A stretch of 64,000 bases of DNA from Solicoccozyma terricola (taxonomy: Eukaryota; Basidiomycota; Tremellomycetes; Filobasidiales; Piskurozymaceae): contig BCLD01000012.1 of the NCBI GenBank assembly GCA_001600875.1, positions 871,460 to 935,459 on the forward strand, written 5' to 3'. Shown here in pieces: positions 43,589 to 55,797 of the stretch. A program made the translations under genes and the position numbers. Numbering within the stretch: the stretch's first letter is position 1; every line of letters starts with the position of its first letter. The notes under the pieces are model-generated. The model was not told the DNA's origin and ran no database searches. It was given only the letters and a program-made list of their open reading frames with translations.

Positions 43589-45182
43589 CTAGGGCCGACA
43601 CTGGCAATTTCTCTCACCTCCAGTCGTCATCTTGATTCTCCCAACGCTGTCCCACCATCGTTTCGCCATCTTCCTCTCCTCGTCAGGATCCAGTAGCTTT
43701 GGCCAGGGAACTTGTCGATCTGCGTCCGGATCACGATAACGGAGCGGGGCCGGCCCAGCTTCATCAATCGCCGTCGCCATAGATATCCACTTCTGCATCG
43801 TAGACTTCCTCGTAGACCCTTCCTGAAGAATCCGACACACGATTTCGAGGAAACGGTGGAGGTTTGCAATCGATGTCACGTCTTTGCGTCATGATTGGTC
43901 GAACGAGCTGAAAGGGAAATGCAGCTCATGAGTACAGCGCACGACTCATTGGACAAAAGCTTCACCCACAAAATGTCGCGACTCTTCTTTGTAGTACATG
44001 ATCATGATAAAGATTGTCCACTCGGATGAGTGAGCTGTCCAACCAAAACATCTCTTCGTCATCTCGTCCTCGTTTGGTGAATGCGCCAACCACTGGGCAA
44101 AATCATCACCACTCCTGAGCTCCGCGAGGCGTCGGACATGGTCATACAGGCAAAGACTAGCGATCATCGCTGTGTAAGCTTGAGGTCGACCGTCTTTCGT
44201 TACACCGGGAGGCTGGCTCTTGAGTTTGAGGTGTAAGAAGGGTAGGATATAAGATCTGGTCGTGGCTGGCAAACGAAAGCGGATTACTCTTCTGCACAAC
44301 GCACCGAGGCCCAACGAGGCCCAACGAGGGCCAACGACTTACTTGTCTCCAAGGACAGAAAGATGCCTTTCAGTGCATTTTGTTGATAAAAATGCGTCAC
44401 CGGAACGATCGTCTTCAGTTCTTGCTCGTAGATGACGAATCCGGATGTCGAGAGTCCAAAGGAGTGGTCGGCTCTAGTACCAACGGTGGGTGAGAACCCG
44501 AATCGAGCCGTTTACTCGACTTTCACATCGTATTCCGGGCTGGATCGATTGTGATTACATCAAAGATGATACGAATATCGGAGATGCTGCAACTCATTCT
44601 CCATCCACGGGGACTGGATAGTGACCAATATATTGTCCCTCATTCGCCGCTTCGACCACCTGTTCCGAGATCACTTGCATATGATATTTCCAAGTGGATT
44701 CGAGTCTGTACGTGTTGTCGCGAAATTTGGGAGAACGAAAAATCGAAACGATGAGGAAGTTCATGTGGCTTTCGTCCAGAGGTGATGTTGTTGCGGGGGA
44801 CGGAGCGAACATATTGGGATGTCTGTCTTGGAGCCACGCTTTGACCGAGTCGATTCGCGTGAATGGTTGTTCGGGGAGTGACTAAAGGCAAGTGGAGGAG
44901 CGAAAGCGAAAGATCAAGGTTGGAGAAATCGAATCAAAAGGCAATGCGCAACGCGCCAGAACGACGTACCCTGTAGTCGAAAGCGACCATTTGATCAGTG
45001 GCTAGAATCGTCTCGAGGGAATCATGGTGCGGTTGCAGAATATGGGATAGCTCGACGTCGAGTAGATGGAGATCGTCCACGGTGTGTTCGATCACGGTCA
45101 GAGGGCACGTCTCATGGAGGTCTGCGAGACGTAGTTCTGGGTCATAGTTGGAAGTGTTCTGAGATGGGTGGGAGGACGGCAT
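43589..45182 (-). CDS. Hypothetical protein, subtelomeric
   Basis: Not recognised. Exons join to a protein beginning MPSSHPSQNTSNYDPELRLA, with TVDDLHLLDVELSHILQPHH and TILATDQMVAFDYR, then MNFLIVSIFRSPKFRDNTYR, ESTWKYHMQVISEQVVEAAN, YILPFLHLKLKSQPPGVTKD, RCFGWTAHSSEWTIFIMIMY and NLHRFLEIVCRILQEG near the C-terminus. It is mostly helical with many Trp and no zinc cluster, signal peptide or clear membrane segment. The 3' end is unsettled: translation can stop at 43589, or a GTGAGA donor can splice to an exon ending near 43459 that contains tandem ACCAACCAGC. The start may be the in-frame ATG at 45263. It is divergent from the transcription factor gene, with which it shares the promoter containing three GTGGATC copies. 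It could be a metal- or ligand-binding enzyme; no basis to choose. Confidence 0.5.
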
Positions 45183-45329
45183 TACGGCATTTGTGTGGAT
45201 GATGTAGGGGATGATGTCGAAGGATCGAAGGCAGTCGGTTGAGACGCGGGTGGATGACGTCATATTGGTGACTAACCTTGTTGTTTGTAAACTTTCACGT
45301 GTCACGGCGCGATGTCTCGGACGCTCGGA

Positions 45330-45367
45330 GTGGATCAGCCGCGTGGATCCGGGAGCCCACGTGGATC
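45330..45367. promoter_or_regulatory. Three GTGGATC motifs in the transcription factor promoter
   Basis: Perfect GTGGATC at 45330-45336, 45343-45349 and 45361-45367, spaced 13 and 18 bp, 77-114 bp upstream of the C2H2 factor ATG. A TATATC sequence follows at 45411. The same heptamer is clustered in promoters further right. Confidence 0.65.
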
Positions 45368-45443
45368 GGACAAGTGGGGCGAAGTGGGCGGTGGACATCT
45401 TGCAACTAGCTATATCAGTTCGACGCACCCGACATCCTTCACA

Positions 45444-48400
45444 ATGCCGTCCCTCCCAGCAACAGCAACCACTTCCCCCAAGCTCTATGTCTGCTCCGAG
45501 CCTGGATGTGGCAAGACGTTTGGGACAGCGGGACATGTCAGGCGGCATGAGCGTTCGCGTGAGTAAGGATCCACATCTTGCACACCTCTACCCGGCTCCC
45601 CGTAGCGCTCACACCACAGCCACCAATAATGCTACATCGCGACACCAGACAGTGACCTGCAACCCTACCCCTGCACTCGGTGCGGTAAACGCTTCGCTAG
45701 GAGTGACGTGCTGGCGAGACACCTCACAGCGCTCCACGGAAGAGCAGGCGGCAGCAGACAGACATCGTGAGTCGTGTCCCTAAGTCGGGTGGAATCTCTA
45801 GGGACAGCCGCACTGATTTGCAAGCGAGGTGGCGGCCATGTCATCGCACACAGTCGGACACGGGACTCGTCACAGGCACGAGGGCCAGCGGCTCCTGCTG
45901 TTAATGCGTCGAGTTTGGATGCCGCTGGCGGAAGCTCAAGGACCACCGATGGGATAGACATGAGCCCGCTCCGAGCAGGTTCTGTGATGTCATCAACAAT
46001 AAACACCCTCCGTCCCGGAGATACACGGGTAGGACAAACGCATAACCAAACGCAAAACGCTCCCCCGCCTTTGTATATGGCCGAAAGAGGTACTTTTGGT
46101 GCTGGTGGAGCCGATGTTTCCACGGTTGGAGAGAATTACTTTGGTCGTGGGCAAGTGCAGGAAGGCATGGCTGGCACTGGCGTTATCAATACCGAATTTC
46201 AAACCCTGTTCCCTCCTGTATCTCGTGAGTTTCGTCCAAGTGACCACCTGTTCATACCCTGCGAAACTAACCCCCCCTGCCACAGAGCAAACATACAAAC
46301 CCAACCTGGGCCCCACGTCTCCCTGGACAGCATTCAACGAAGTCTTTGGCTGGGGTCTCGATGGCGCAGACCCATTCGAATCTGACCTCTCGAGCTATGG
46401 CACGGGGTTTGGGACAGACGCTCTGAGTGCTGCGTGGCTGCTGTGTAGTAGCGGTGGCGGCGGAGGAGTAAGCCAGAGCATGGGCTTCGAGCCGCTGCAG
46501 CACCAGTTCAGCGGCGCAACGGGTGCTGTCGGGCAGGACGGCGGAGTGAGAAGCGCCGGGATGGGGGTTGGTAACGCGGTTGGGGACGGGAAAGAAAAAG
46601 CGGACAATCCTTGGGTGGGTGCAGTTATCGATCATACTCCTGGTCCTCCCGCCAATTAATTTCCTCTTAAATCACCTACTGTCGCCGTCGTCCTGCCTCT
46701 CGTCTCCCTTTCGCAGCCACATGTCTTCCTCCCCAATGCCGCCGATCGCCCTTTAACAATCTCCGCACCCGCCATTACCGAGCGAGTCGCCCCCTTGTTC
46801 AATTACGACCTCGCCTATGTCTCCCCTACCTCTCGCAACGCGATGCTCTCCCTCATCCACCTCTCTCACCAAGCGCACTGGTCATTTGCCAACATCAACG
46901 ACTTTCCCTCGGCAGAGACATTGAACAGCTGTGTCAACCTGTACTTTCACCACTTCCACCCAACGTTCCCGGTCATTCGGCCGATAGCGTTGAGGGAGCC
47001 GAACGCACCAGCGGTGCTGCTGCTTGCGGCTGCTGCTATTGGGGCGACTTATGCCAAAGATGACTTGAAGTCGTTGGCGGTCGGGTTGAACGAATTGGTC
47101 AGAAGAATGCTCACCTACCTTGTGAGTAGTTCGAGGCCAAACCACGCATCCCCCCCCCCCCCCCCTTCAACCACCAACTTGTTCTTTCATACCACAGCGA
47201 GCGAGCGACCAGCGAGCAAAGTTTGATCGCAGTACCACGCAAGCCTACCTGCTTCAAGCAATCTTTGGCATCGCTTGTGGCTCTCGAGAGCTCTACCTTC
47301 ACTCCGAAATCACACGGTGCAGCCTCGTTACCGCTTGTCGGCGGTTGCACCTGTTGAAATCTGCGACGGCTCCGCCGTTCGCGCCGAATGGAACCCTGCT
47401 GACACCCGAGGAACGACATCGGGCGTACATCGAGGAGGAGGAGAAGAGACGGCTTGGCTGGGGGATCTATGTACGTCCGTGATATTCTTTGGTGTTGTGA
47501 TAGCTATTGTGCTGATGGTACGTGTGCATATTCCACTGCCACAGCTCTTCGACGCTCAGATAGCAGTCCTCTTCAATACTCCTTGCTTGTTCGCCATCAG
47601 CGAGCTTGGAGGGGCCCATCTACCGGGAGATGACGAGCTTTGGAACACGACCCGAACATCAAGCTGGCTTGCAATCGTTGAAGACCAACCGGACATCGAG
47701 CAACCTGTTTTCCTCCACGTCCTAGGATCCCTGCTATCAGATGCGAAGCTTCAAAAGCCCCTGAATGACTTTGGAAGCGCTCTCATCGCCCATACGCTGT
47801 ATCGGTGAGAGGAGATCCTTGGAGTAGATGAACGTTGGCGGTGTTTGACACGGTTTCTTGCGCAGGCTGTGCTTGGACGCCTATTCCCTGAGCCGGGCGT
47901 TATTGGGCGGGGACGCATCGGGGGGTACTATGACATCGTCGGCTTTGTTGCTGTGCTTTCCACCGGTCTTGAATATGTGCGTATCGCCGATTTCCTTGAA
48001 AAGTAGCTCTGCTGACGCACTTCTGGCCGCCTGCAGCAAACCGCAGGTGATCCTCGACCGCCTGGCTGTCTCATGGCATGACACCTCTGCCAATCCTAAA
48101 GCTCTCATGGTTAGCACGGCCGCCTTGTCACACCACAGCCACATCCAGTTCACCCGCCCCGGGTTCCTCGAGCATGTCCGGCAGGCAGCAGGCAAGTACG
48201 AGCCGGATCCAAGACGCCAGCCTGCTCGCGAGTGGCTTTACGATTGGTCAAGACGAGAGCCGGAAGAGGCGAGGACGATTATTGTCCACGCGGCTCAGCT
48301 CAACGCACTCCTGGCAAGGTTTACATTTGAGTGAGTCAAGCGGTCGATGGGTTTGTAGAAAGGGCCCTCATGTATGTTGCGCTTGTCCGCCTCAGCACAT

Positions 48401-48789
48401 TTTCGGAAGTGCTGTGGACGCTTGACTGTGCCCTTGCACTGTGGGGAATCATCAAACTTGGACCGGATCTTGTCGAAGGTGGTAACTTTGTCGCTGGGCG
48501 AACAACTGTGAAATGTGAGCGGTTTCGTGCCTCTCTTTTGTGTTCGCGTGCCCATCTATTACGCCCTCTTGCAGGGTCCGACAACGTTGATGACATTCCT
48601 TGGATCTCGCGCGGTGGTCCGGTCACGTTTCAAAGCTTGGGAACGTTGGCCGACATGACTGTCATGGGAGTGCTCTCGTTCTTTATCAACAAACTAAAAA
48701 TTATGCCGTGGGGGTTGACCGAGTTGTATGTGCAAGTCTTGGAACGATTGCTGGACGAAGAGGTGGATGGGGTATCTGACCCGGACTGA
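45444..48789 (+). CDS. C2H2 zinc-finger transcription factor with fungal-specific TF domain
   Basis: Two adjacent C2H2 fingers at the N-terminus: YVCSEPGCGKTFGTAGHVRR with HERSH, and YPCTRCGKRFARSDVLARHL with TALH. The first finger's last His is made by splicing near 45562-45648. A long Gly/Ser-rich middle follows, then the fungal-specific regulatory domain (PF04082 type): NSCVNLYFHHFHPTFPVIRP, LLAAAAIGATYAKDD, AYLLQAIFGIACGSRELYLH, TACRRLHLLKSAT, EEEEKRRLGWGIYLFDAQIA and LFNTPCLFAISELGGAHLP. The C-terminal part ends KIMPWGLTELYVQVLERLLD. About ten introns are inferred; one holds C16 (47150-47165). Factors with this architecture act as pathway-specific or stress regulators. Its location inside the accessory block, and the repeated heptamer in its own promoter, suggest a local regulator; the binding site is not known. 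ATG 45444 was preferred over 45312 because it follows the TATA-like sequence. Confidence 0.88.
47150..47165. repeat. C16 tract in a transcription factor intron
   Basis: C run on the + strand, which is the coding strand, between donor TTGTGAGT and the acceptor ACCACAG at about 47195. Confidence 0.8.
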
Positions 48790-49083
48790 ATAGCAAATGC
48801 ATGGGAATATGGCCTCATCAGCTCGTCAAAGTTATGCTTCAGCAGTGGTCGGACACGGCTGGATGAGACTTGTGAGCAGTGGAAGTGAAGAGCCTCGTGG
48901 GATAATGAGTAATTTGGCATCCACATGTCCTGAATCATATGCGTAGTGGTGCTGTATCAAACGTGTGTTACTTCAGTTCGGTTTGATCCGGAAGCTTGGG
49001 CTCATGGCAAGACAGGAGGTCGCGAGGCATCGCAAAGTTTCCGAGTATGTCCCAATATTATACAACACTACGTCTACAACCTC

Positions 49084-52000
49084 TCAGACCAAAAAGCCAG
49101 ACCGACGCCACGCCGAGACAAACTTGCCAATCATAGACACGTCGACGTTCGGCTTGCTGTCAATCACCGGCGAAACCCTGCCTGTCTTATCAGTCAAATA
49201 CTCGGCGCGAACAGTAGATGATTCGTGGTCATACTGTCGCTCGGACGCCGTCAGTGGTTGAAATAATCGGCTGGGTCTCGTAATAAACTCACCTTGGTGG
49301 CGAAAAAGTCGAGCAACTTGTATGTAGGGTTTCGCTTGACGTCTCGGTCCGATTCACGGAGCCTGCGGACCCATTCGCGTCGAGACACGACTTCAAATTC
49401 GATGCCTGCAGCACGCAAAGCTGCGAAGACGGTCTCCCATGTGGTCGATGTCGATGCATTAAGAATATGCCACACCGAGCCGGGTTGGGTGGTGGAGGAT
49501 GCAGTGATCACCTCGATGCAGGCCTTTGCTGCCAGGTCCACGGGGAGCCAGGAAAGAGTCTGTGGGACAAGCGTCAATGCTGCCTGCTTCAAAAAAAAAC
49601 CCCCCAGCTGTGATGACTCACCTCTCCCAGATCGGGCATGGCACCAATCGTCTGCGCGCTCTTCATTAACAGAGAGATAGCCTCTGTCTCGTTCCACACA
49701 CCGTTCTCCGTATCGCCCACCATTTGGCCGATACGAAACGACTCGGCACGGATGCCTCGAGTGGCAGCTGCTTTCGCTGCAAGGTTCTCCGTGACCCACT
49801 TGCTGCGAGCGTAGCCCATTGCTTGCGCATCCTGAGGGTCGGTCGAAACGACTTCGCGAATAACCCGGCCCTTGTGTGCAGCCACGGAGGAGACTCTGTG
49901 CGACCGTGGATCGGTAGGTTAGCAATTTTCAACCGTGTTATACTCCATAAAGTAGGCACTAACGAAGACGAGAAAAAGAAATCAGCAGCGCGCCCTGCAC
50001 GCGCAGTGATGGCAAGGTTGAGCAGGTTGAACGCAGCCCGAATGTTGCCCTTTTCGAAAGACTCGACGTTCAGGGTGAAGTTGACGGCCCATCTGGAGAT
50101 CGACGTCAGCAGGAGCACACATGGAGCGGAAATACAAGCTCACCCATTGTGAATGATAGTCGTCACCACGCGTTGAAGGGCTGCATAGGTTTCCGCACCC
50201 AAAGAGCTGCAGGCAAAAGTCATTCATCAGCGTAGATAAGTTGGCAACCGTAACCAAACTGTACTTACAGGTCTGCCTCTGCCAAGTCTACCGCGTACAC
50301 TACCAAGCGGGACTCATCGGACAAGGCTCCAAGCGATGGGAGCCCGCGGGCGGCGAGGCTGTCGCCTACTCTTCTGCGGGCCTCGGAATGGCTGTTGCCT
50401 CGCACGAGACACACGACCGTTGCAACATTCTCGGTGTGAAGGAGACGGTGAAGTAAGTGTGCACCCAAAGACCCAGTGGCTCCCGTAAGGACCTGTTGCA
50501 ATTTGATCAGCTTCTTGTACACCGACTATCTCATTAGGCTACTCACAACTGTGAGCTTGTTGGAGGTGGAGTCCGGTCCGCTGATTGCTGGGCGCTCGGC
50601 GAAAGTCGAGTACCGTTGCAACAACTCTTTCATCTTGGCGACTTGCGCATCCTGCTGAGCGGCATCGTCCGCGTCTCCAGTAACACCAGACTGCAATCTC
50701 TCGAGGTACGATACGAGCCTAGTACAACGCAGGGGGAAAATGAATACCACGCAAAGTGGCAGGAGGAAAGGAACTCACCGGCTGACTGTCGGTTGTTCGA
50801 AAACAAGGTTCCCTGGCAAGCGGCGGCCCTGCAGTTGGAGATCACGTTGGAAAATGCTTCGGATGCGAGCTGCTTGGATGGAGTCGACACTGCCGTAAGA
50901 TGTGTGGTTAGCATTGGGCAGTGATCGACTCGGCATTGGTCATCTGACTCACCCGTAGTCAAAGAGATCCGCGTCCAGTGACAAAGGCTCTGAGTGTATT
51001 GAGCCCATGGCAGAAGTGATGGTCGCGGTAATGAATCGGGCAAGCTCCTCGCCTTCCATCTTACGTTTCTGCACCCCTTGGCCAGGAATGGTGGCCTCAC
51101 CGTTATCGTATTTGGTGTAGATCTACTCCCAGCCGCGTCAACTCAACTCTGCAAAAGAAGCAAGAAGCCCCCCACGCACCTCTTCAATGGCAGCCTGGAA
51201 CTGCAAATATGCACGAGGCCTGATTACCGAGCCTTTATCCGCCCGAGGAATCTTAGTATCGTATTTCAGGTAGATCAGCATCTCGGGTAAAAGCTGAGAG
51301 TGCGAGGGAGCCGCCTGGTTGGCTAGCTGAATGGTTGGCCAGATCAGAGGGAAGAGTTGGGCGGGCGTCATTCCCTTTGCTAGCTCAGTAGGAAGGATCA
51401 AGGCCCCAATATGGGGTCGACCAGCTCCGAACACGATTGCCTCGCCACTGTCATCATCGGGAAATTAGTGTGATAATTAGATCAAGCTGAAACCACACTC
51501 ACATGTAAGGTGACTCTCCCTTGAGCGTCAGTTCAATTGGGACAGGGTTCGTCTTCTCGCCATTCACATGTACCAGTGTGTCGTCGACCCTGCCCATGAA
51601 TTTATACGCGCCACGAATGGTCGAGTGAGCGACAAAGAGGTCCTTTGTTGCGTATCCGCCGTCGGGCAGGTTGCTCATGACTTTACCTGGCCAGCCATCT
51701 TTGACAACCACTTCGACAAGGTCGTCGCCGTGAGGCTCGAGGCGGATGTATTGGTTGATGTTGGTGCCAACATGAGGGCCTTCAAAACGGACGTAGTTCC
51801 AGTCTTTGTCGGTGTCAAAGTCCCGTAGGGAAGTCGCGAGTTGTCCACTAGCATGTGTCTAACATCAGCACGACAATGGAGGCCAATGCAAGCAGAGGTT
51901 CGGCATTGACTCACACCTCGGTACTACCATAGTGCCCTGCCAAGCGAACACCATGCTCTCGTACCAACTTGTCACCAAGCTCATCAGGGCAAGCGGCGCC

Positions 52001-53091
52001 CCCGTACGTAACCAACTTGAAGGACTGAAGTAGCTCGATGCCGGCGTCGCTCTCAGCCAGCAACTTCAGAACGTAGGGAACCACATAGAGGCCCTCGACT
52101 GGCCCTGCACGCTCGAGGGCGGCAGTTATGTTGGCTGTGATAAGAGGTATGTCGGATGGAAACAAGCAGAGCGACCGGCGGCCGCAGACGGCACGATAAA
52201 AGCATGAGTCTGTGGGGCAGGAATATTATCGTATTTTGCAGATAAGCTGTGCGGCGACGAACTCACGGCCGTGGTTGTGGAAAAGCGGGAGGGTTGTGAA
52301 GGCGGTCAAACCGAAGCCAGCCGCAAAGTTGTGGCACGATGCTTTGTGTGTAATGTAGATAGGCTGCGAACGTCCTTGGTCAGATCGAAAGTCACCAATG
52401 GATTTTGTTCGATCATCAACACACCTTTGGAAATCCCGTTGAGCCACTCGAGTGCACGATGAATGCTGGCAGCGGACCTTCCTGCTCCGGCGTCAACGCC
52501 CGCACGTAAGGTTTGGGGTGGTCGCTTCTGTCCCATGCGCTTCGGGGAGCAATGGGTACGACTTTACAATCGATTGGAACGCCCTGTTCCTTGACCAAGG
52601 CAATCGCTTCGCTTGCGGCGTCCCAAAAGGTCGGGTGGGCAATGATCTTGAGAGTGGAAGTTGCCTTAAGCAAGTGAGCCAGTGCAGGAACGGAGTTGTT
52701 GATAGAGAGGAAGAGTGCACAGTAGCCTGTCCTTGGAACAACACGTCAGTGAGGCACTCCACTAGCAGCGTCTGCGGCCACCACCGAACTCACCCATCTT
52801 GACCAGCGCAAGCTCATTCACGACGTAGTCGAAGCCAGAAGGAGCCAGCAGAGCGACAACAAGTTGGCTTGTCGTATCACCCTGAGTGCGTGACTTGAAT
52901 CCAGCCTTCGTGTAGTAGTGCGCCAGCCTCGTAGATGTCTCGTCGAGTTGGAGGTAAGTGTATCGATCGTATACAAACGACTTGTCGGGCACGCCGACAA
53001 TCTCATAGTCTGGGAACTCTTCTGCTCTTGCCTCAATCATCTCGGTCACGCTTGAGAATGAGGTGCGCATTGTGGGTACGGCGGTCGGCAT
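49084..53091 (-). CDS. NRPS-like adenylation-thiolation-reductase (carboxylate reductase type)
   Basis: A single-module A-T-R enzyme that activates a carboxylic acid, loads it on a phosphopantetheine arm and releases it reductively as an aldehyde. The A domain has FIVHSSGSTGFPKV, LVTYGGAACPDELGDKLV, HYGSTEVGQLATSL and FMGRVDDTLVHVNGEK. The thiolation domain has DADLFDYGVDSIQAARIRSI, with the acceptor Ser in VDSIQ. The reductase (NAD_binding_4) has VLTGATGSLGAHLLHRLLHT, VTTIIHNGWAVNFTLNVESF, the YxxxK pair in YARSKWVTENLAAKA and LSWLPVDLAAKACIEV. Fifteen or so introns are inferred. It is related to fungal aryl-acid reductases and alpha-aminoadipate reductase, but the A domain looks unlike Lys2 and has no condensation domain. 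It is divergent from an MFS transporter across 574 bp carrying GTGGATC motifs and TATA boxes on both sides. Substrate unknown. Confidence 0.9.
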
Positions 53092-53665
53092 GGCCTATGT
53101 AGTAGTGTGGGAATATTGGTGTTTGGTTGGGAGCGTAGTTGGGAGCAAGGTGATGCGAAAAAAGGTTGGGTACCCAGCGCGATCTTGTCCATCCTTATAT
53201 GTCTCGCAGGCAAAGTATTTGCAAGCACCCAAGACGAACATGGTCCGGTGTCTCTGTGGACCCACCTCCGGACCCCACCCCATCCATTGTTGCTTGATGG
53301 ATCGGGAAGTCAGAGAGATCCACCCCTGCATCCACCTTGGACCCACCTTGGACCCACGTAGAGAGCACGTGGATGGGCTGGTGGCGAATATGTAGGTGGA
53401 GAATATGCAGGTGGAGAATATGCTGGTGGATCCTGTGTAGGTGGATCATATCCAGCGGAATGTAACGAGGGTCCAAGGGGGACTCACAGGGGCACCCGGT
53501 TCCCCACTGGGCCCCAGCTGTTCCGGTCTGCCCGGAAGGTGTATAAAGTCAGCATGATCGTATCCGTAACAACCCCTGGAAATCCCCGGCAATCCTAACC
53601 AAATTCCAAGGTTACTCTGCAGTCTCGACAAGCACAAACAGCAAACATTTTAACAATCACGAACC
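53092..53665. promoter_or_regulatory. Divergent promoter of the NRPS-like and MFS genes with GTGGATC motifs
   Basis: GATCCAC at 53317-53323 and GTGGATC at 53426-53432 and 53441-53447, with near-matches (GTGGACCCACC, CATCCACC, CACGTGGATG, repeated GGTGGAGAATATG) filling 53255-53460. TATA boxes flank it: ATATAAGG reading left at 53193-53200 and TATAAA reading right at 53542-53547, each about 105-125 bp from its ATG. Confidence 0.7.
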
Positions 53666-55797
53666 ATGTCCACCAAGATTGATTCAGAGCGGGGACCTTT
53701 GGGCGATATGCTGAAGGAAGACATCCAGATAGTCGAAGAGCGGGACGCCGCGGTCCCGTTCGACTTTGAGCGGTTTGAAGAATACACCGTCGAGGAGGTA
53801 AGTTGGCCATGGGCCATGGGCCTACACCATTTTGGAAACAGAGAGCTGAGACTTGACTCGCATGATGCGTCAGACCATCATCAGGTCTCGCCGGCTTGTC
53901 CGCAAAATAGATTTTCGCGTCTTGCCCATCCTCGTGCTTTTATTCATTGTACGTCTGACCTATGATATGAGCCTCGCGAGGGGTTTGAGACTAGAAACTG
54001 AATCGGTGATCACCTGTTGTATTTGCAGTTGAACATTCTCGACCGAAATAATATCGCGTGGGTGTCCTTTCTGTTCTTTGTTAAACTTGCCTGCTAGCAG
54101 GATGGCGTTGACGCTCCCTCCTCTCGCCGTTCCCAGTAACGCAAAGGTTTCGGGCATGACCAAGGATCTCCATCTCACCGGACTCGACTACAACAACATG
54201 ATCCTTGCGATGTTTGTGGGGTAAGACGTTTCCCGTAAAACCCTCACATTACCCTTCTTGACCATCTACCTCGCACAGCTACGTTGCAACCCAAATCCCA
54301 GCAGGTCTGATTCTGGCCAAGCTTCCCGCCGCCCTCTTCCTCTCAGGAGCTGTAATGGCCTGGGGCGTCGTCAGCATGTGCTGCGGCTTCGCCCATTCCT
54401 TCGCAGTCATGACTGTGCTAAGGTTTTTGGTCGGCGTGTGCGAAGCGCCGTTCTTCCCTGGAGCGCTTTTGATCTTGTCAAGGTTTGCAAGTTCTTGCAG
54501 AGTGGTGCAGAGCTTCGTGTGGCTGATGATCCGGGGGTGCCAGCTTTTACACGCGCAAAGAGATGGCAACGAGGATCGCTATCATGTATTCCGGCAACAG
54601 TCTTTCTAACGGTAAGCTGTTAGAATCGCTTGAGTGCAAGTTGTAATGTCAATGCCTCTGACCAACCACTCATACCTGCAGGCTTCGGCTCCATCCTCGC
54701 AGCTGCCATCATCTCCGGTCTCAACGGCAAGGCCGGCATGGCGGGATGGCGTTGGCTTTGTTCGTCGCTTCATTTCTTGACCAAGTATTCCTTGTTTTCT
54801 GACCTGTCAACATTACAGTCATCATCGAGGGCGCTGTCACCGTGTTTGTGGGTGCTGTTGTGATACTTGTGCTTCCTTCATTGCCAAGCAAAACTACGTG
54901 GTTGAATGATGAAGAACGCAGGCTGGCGGCATGGCGGGTCACCTGTGACGCTGCGGGAGAGGCTGATGAGGGAGGCGAGACTTCGATGAGGAAAGGGATG
55001 AAACTTGTGCTGAAGGACTGGAAGGTAGGTTTGAAAGCTACAACCCATTCGTCCCCTGTCCAAAAAGTGACTCTTCCCACCAACAACAGATCCTTTTACT
55101 CGTCTTCCAACAGATGTTTATCTCCTGCGCCCAATCTTTCACATACTTTTTCCCTTCAATCGTCGCGTCTCTTGGCTTTGGCTCAAACCAAACCCTCCTG
55201 CTCTCTGCACCACCGTACTTTTTTGCGTTCTTTGCCTCTGTTGCTGTCGCGTACTCGTCCTCGCGATTCAACGAGCGTGCATGGCACATTGCTATTCCTA
55301 TGATTATCTGTGCGGTGGGTAACGTGTTGGTGATTACATTGCCGTTTAGCGCAAAGGGTGCAAGGTACTTTTCAATGTTCTTGATGACGCTCGGGACGTA
55401 TTGTGCTTTCAACCGTGAGTATCTCTTGAAGCAGAACACAGTTCACAGGACACGTCTTGACGAAAACTGCTCCACCTCCGCAGTCTCCTTTGCCTGGGTG
55501 ACATCCACCATCCCCCGCCCCCGAATCAAGCGCGGCGCAGCCCTCTCCCTCGTCAATGGCCTCGCCAATGCCTCCCACTTCTTCACACCATTTATGTTCC
55601 CATCCTCGGACGCACCTCGTTACCTTGGAGGCGGGATTGCACTCGCCGTGTTCTGCTTCGCCACCGCAGGCGCTGCACTCACCATCAAGGCTCTCCTCAA
55701 GCGGGAGAACGAGAAGATGCGGATTCTCGACGAAAACGATGAGGAATATACCGGATCGCTGGAGGGGGTGCCCAAGGGGTACAGGTTCTCAACATAG
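53666..55797 (+). CDS. MFS transporter, allantoate/organic-anion permease type
   Basis: A major facilitator of the anion:cation symporter family (Dal5/Tna1/Seo1-like), expected in the plasma membrane with 12 helices. The cytosolic N-terminus is followed by RLVRKIDFRVLPILVLLFIV and LNILDRNNIA (with the conserved D-R-N), YVATQIPAGLILAKLP, AVMTVLRFLVGVCEAPFFPG, SILAAAIISGLNGKAGMAGW with RWLFIIEG, and LPSKTTWLNDEERRLA. The C-terminal half runs YFFPSIVASLGFGSNQTLLL, MIICAVGNVLVITLPF, SFAWVTSTIPRPRIKRGA, YLGGGIALAVFCFATAGAAL and a cytoplasmic tail. The usual number of helices is present. Nine or so introns, several splitting short exons, make some boundaries approximate. It shares its promoter with the NRPS-like gene, fitting import of a substrate or export of a product. 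Confidence 0.92.
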
